A stretch of DNA of 6,242 bases from an uncultured Eggerthellaceae bacterium. GTDB taxonomy: Bacteria > Actinomycetota > Coriobacteriia > Coriobacteriales > Eggerthellaceae. Position numbers and translations under genes: made by a program. Positions 5,495 to 6,242 of the stretch are shown piece after piece; within the stretch, counting starts at the first letter, position 1; every line of letters begins with the position of its first letter. Below the pieces are notes generated by a model, which saw nothing but the letters and a program-made list of their open reading frames with translations, did not search any database and had not been told where the DNA came from. The stretch is from positions 1 through 6,242 of the forward strand of contig CANRPV010000089.1 in the NCBI GenBank assembly GCA_947632575.1, read 5' to 3'.

Positions 5495-5550
5495 TAAGAT
5501 ACGGTAATGGTATGAATCTGGTACGAATTGGCGCTCAGAAAGGCTGACGG

Positions 5551-6066
5551 TTGGCTTCGATCTTCCGAGAACAAAACCTCAAACGCGTATCCACTCCCGA
5601 CACGCTTGACGACTACATCCGCATCGCGAACCCTGGGGTTTGGATGGTGCTTATCGCCATTATCCTTTTGCTTGTGGCTGCCATCGTTTGGGGCATCTTT
5701 GGAACCGTGAACGTGGATGCCTCGGGACTTCTTATCGTCGAAGATGACGAGGCGACGCTTTGGCTCCAGGAGCAGGATGCCACGGAGCTCACATCTGGCG
5801 CCGAGGTCAAAGTTGCCGATGTGAAAGGCCTTGTCACAGGAATGGCAGGAGCCCCTCAAGCGGTCTCTGAGGTCTTTGAGACCGGAGTTTCGAATGGTGG
5901 CGAGCAGGTAACCACCGAAGGTGTTTGGGTACGTCCTTTCCCTGTCTCGATCGAGCTACCAGACGGTGATTATCCGGCGACGGCCATCGTGCAGACTTTC
6001 TCACCTCTTGAACTCATCTTCGGAGCCGGGCAAACCGCTGACATCAGTGAAGGGCAAGCCCAGTGA
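5551..6066 (+). CDS. NHLM/HlyD-like bacteriocin export accessory protein, short single-TM form
   Basis: This 171-residue membrane protein is probably the partner of the C39 exporter that follows it. Residues 4-28 (IFREQNLKRVSTPDTLDDYIRI..) and the adjoining membrane segment 31-51 (WMVLIAIILL..VWGIFG) match the N-terminal style of NHLM bacteriocin system secretion proteins. The extracytoplasmic part (52-171) has short beta-rich stretches (ATLWLQEQDATELTSGAEVKV, and SIELPDGDYPATAIVQTFSPLELIF) resembling the membrane-proximal halves of an HlyD adaptor. The long coiled-coil hairpin and most of the lipoyl-barrel region of full adaptors of about 400 residues are absent. The start is a TTG with GAAAGG (5538-5543) 7 nt upstream, and an in-frame TGA two codons before it rules out a longer form. 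The frame is clean, so this seems a natural short variant suited to a single-membrane cell rather than a broken gene. It overlaps the exporter by 4 nt. Confidence 0.8.
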   Translation: MASIFREQNLKRVSTPDTLDDYIRIANPGVWMVLIAIILLLVAAIVWGIFGTVNVDASGLLIVEDDEATLWLQEQDATELTSGAEVKVADVKGLVTGMAGAPQAVSEVFETGVSNGGEQVTTEGVWVRPFPVSIELPDGDYPATAIVQTFSPLELIFGAGQTADISEGQAQ

Positions 6067-6242
6067 GTCGAGCGCATCTGCCCAAGGGACCGGGGGTCAT
6101 GGCCGACAAGGTTCCCCAGATCATGCAGATGGAGGCGCTTGAATGCGGTGCCGCCTGTCTGGCTATGATATGCGCCTATTACGGTAAATGGGTACCGTTA
6201 GAGGAGGTGCGCGCCGACTGCGGCGTTTCGCGTGACGGCTCC
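6063..6242 (+). CDS. C39 peptidase-containing ABC exporter (bacteriocin type), 3'-truncated by the window edge
   Basis: Only the first 60 codons are in view. The GTG at 6063 overlaps the TGA of the preceding gene (GTGA), and GAAGGG (6049-6054) lies 8 nt before it. A later ATG at 6099 is possible but has a poorer ribosome site. Residues 22-36 (QMEALECGAACLAMI) are the N-terminal C39 motif: Gln22 is the oxyanion-hole residue and Cys28 the nucleophile. VPLEEVRADCGVSRDGS (44-60) continues the typical domain. The catalytic His and Asp and the TM and ATPase domains would follow beyond the edge. Proteins of this type cut the double-glycine leader and pump the core across the membrane; the precursor at 5096-5422 is the obvious substrate. 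Family certainty is high for the peptidase domain; the ABC part is inferred from family architecture. Confidence 0.92.
   Translation, partial: MSRAHLPKGPGVMADKVPQIMQMEALECGAACLAMICAYYGKWVPLEEVRADCGVSRDGS

Noticed and set aside
5551..6066. Frameshifted or truncated HlyD pseudogene
   Set aside because: The frame is intact from a well-placed TTG to a stop that overlaps the next start by 4 nt, which suggests a functional short protein.

Overview
The window looks like bacterial chromosome of moderate-to-high GC, probably an anaerobic host-associated Actinomycetota of the class Coriobacteriia. Three things suggest this: the mix of genes, a very acidic hypothetical protein next to smpB, and a single-TM accessory protein of the NHLM/HlyD-like type beside a C39 exporter. 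The taxonomic call is inference from protein style, because no rRNA or other marker gene is present.

Positions 1-2128 (+ strand) hold housekeeping-type genes. First is the 3' part of an M42 family metallopeptidase, cut by the left edge inside its His-x-Asp metal motif. It is followed 5 nt later by smpB, the tmRNA partner of ribosome rescue. Next comes a 239-residue protein that is nearly half Asp/Glu over its first 130 residues and has a basic C-terminal tail; its function is unknown. A 65-nt convergent gap with a 13-bp tandem repeat, able to form a GC-rich hairpin, ends this block.

Positions 2194-4784 (- strand) hold a two-gene partner-switching module. It consists of a STAS anti-sigma-factor antagonist and, overlapping it by one base, a large membrane protein. 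The membrane protein carries a multi-TM sensor domain, a SpoIIE/RsbU-type PP2C phosphatase and a C-terminal RsbW-like GHKL ATPase domain. The pair therefore encodes the phosphoprotein, its phosphatase and a probable kinase or anti-sigma domain. No sigma factor gene is in view.

Positions 4785-6242 (+ strand, divergent) hold the start of a peptide export cluster. An AT-rich intergenic region carries several dyads and a pair of 9-mers spaced 12 bp apart that resemble a LytTR-type response regulator site. It leads into a small gene with a clear double-glycine leader (25 residues ending in VAGG) and an 83-residue hydrophilic, aromatic-rich core with two cysteines. After a 128-nt spacer with a weak hairpin comes a 171-residue single-TM protein of the NHLM/HlyD-like group, translated from TTG. 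Overlapping it by 4 nt is the start of a C39 peptidase-containing ABC exporter whose catalytic Cys is visible. The exporter should cleave the leader after Gly25 and export the core. The precursor sequence is the most novel item in the window. Any modification enzymes, immunity gene and regulator would lie beyond the right edge.
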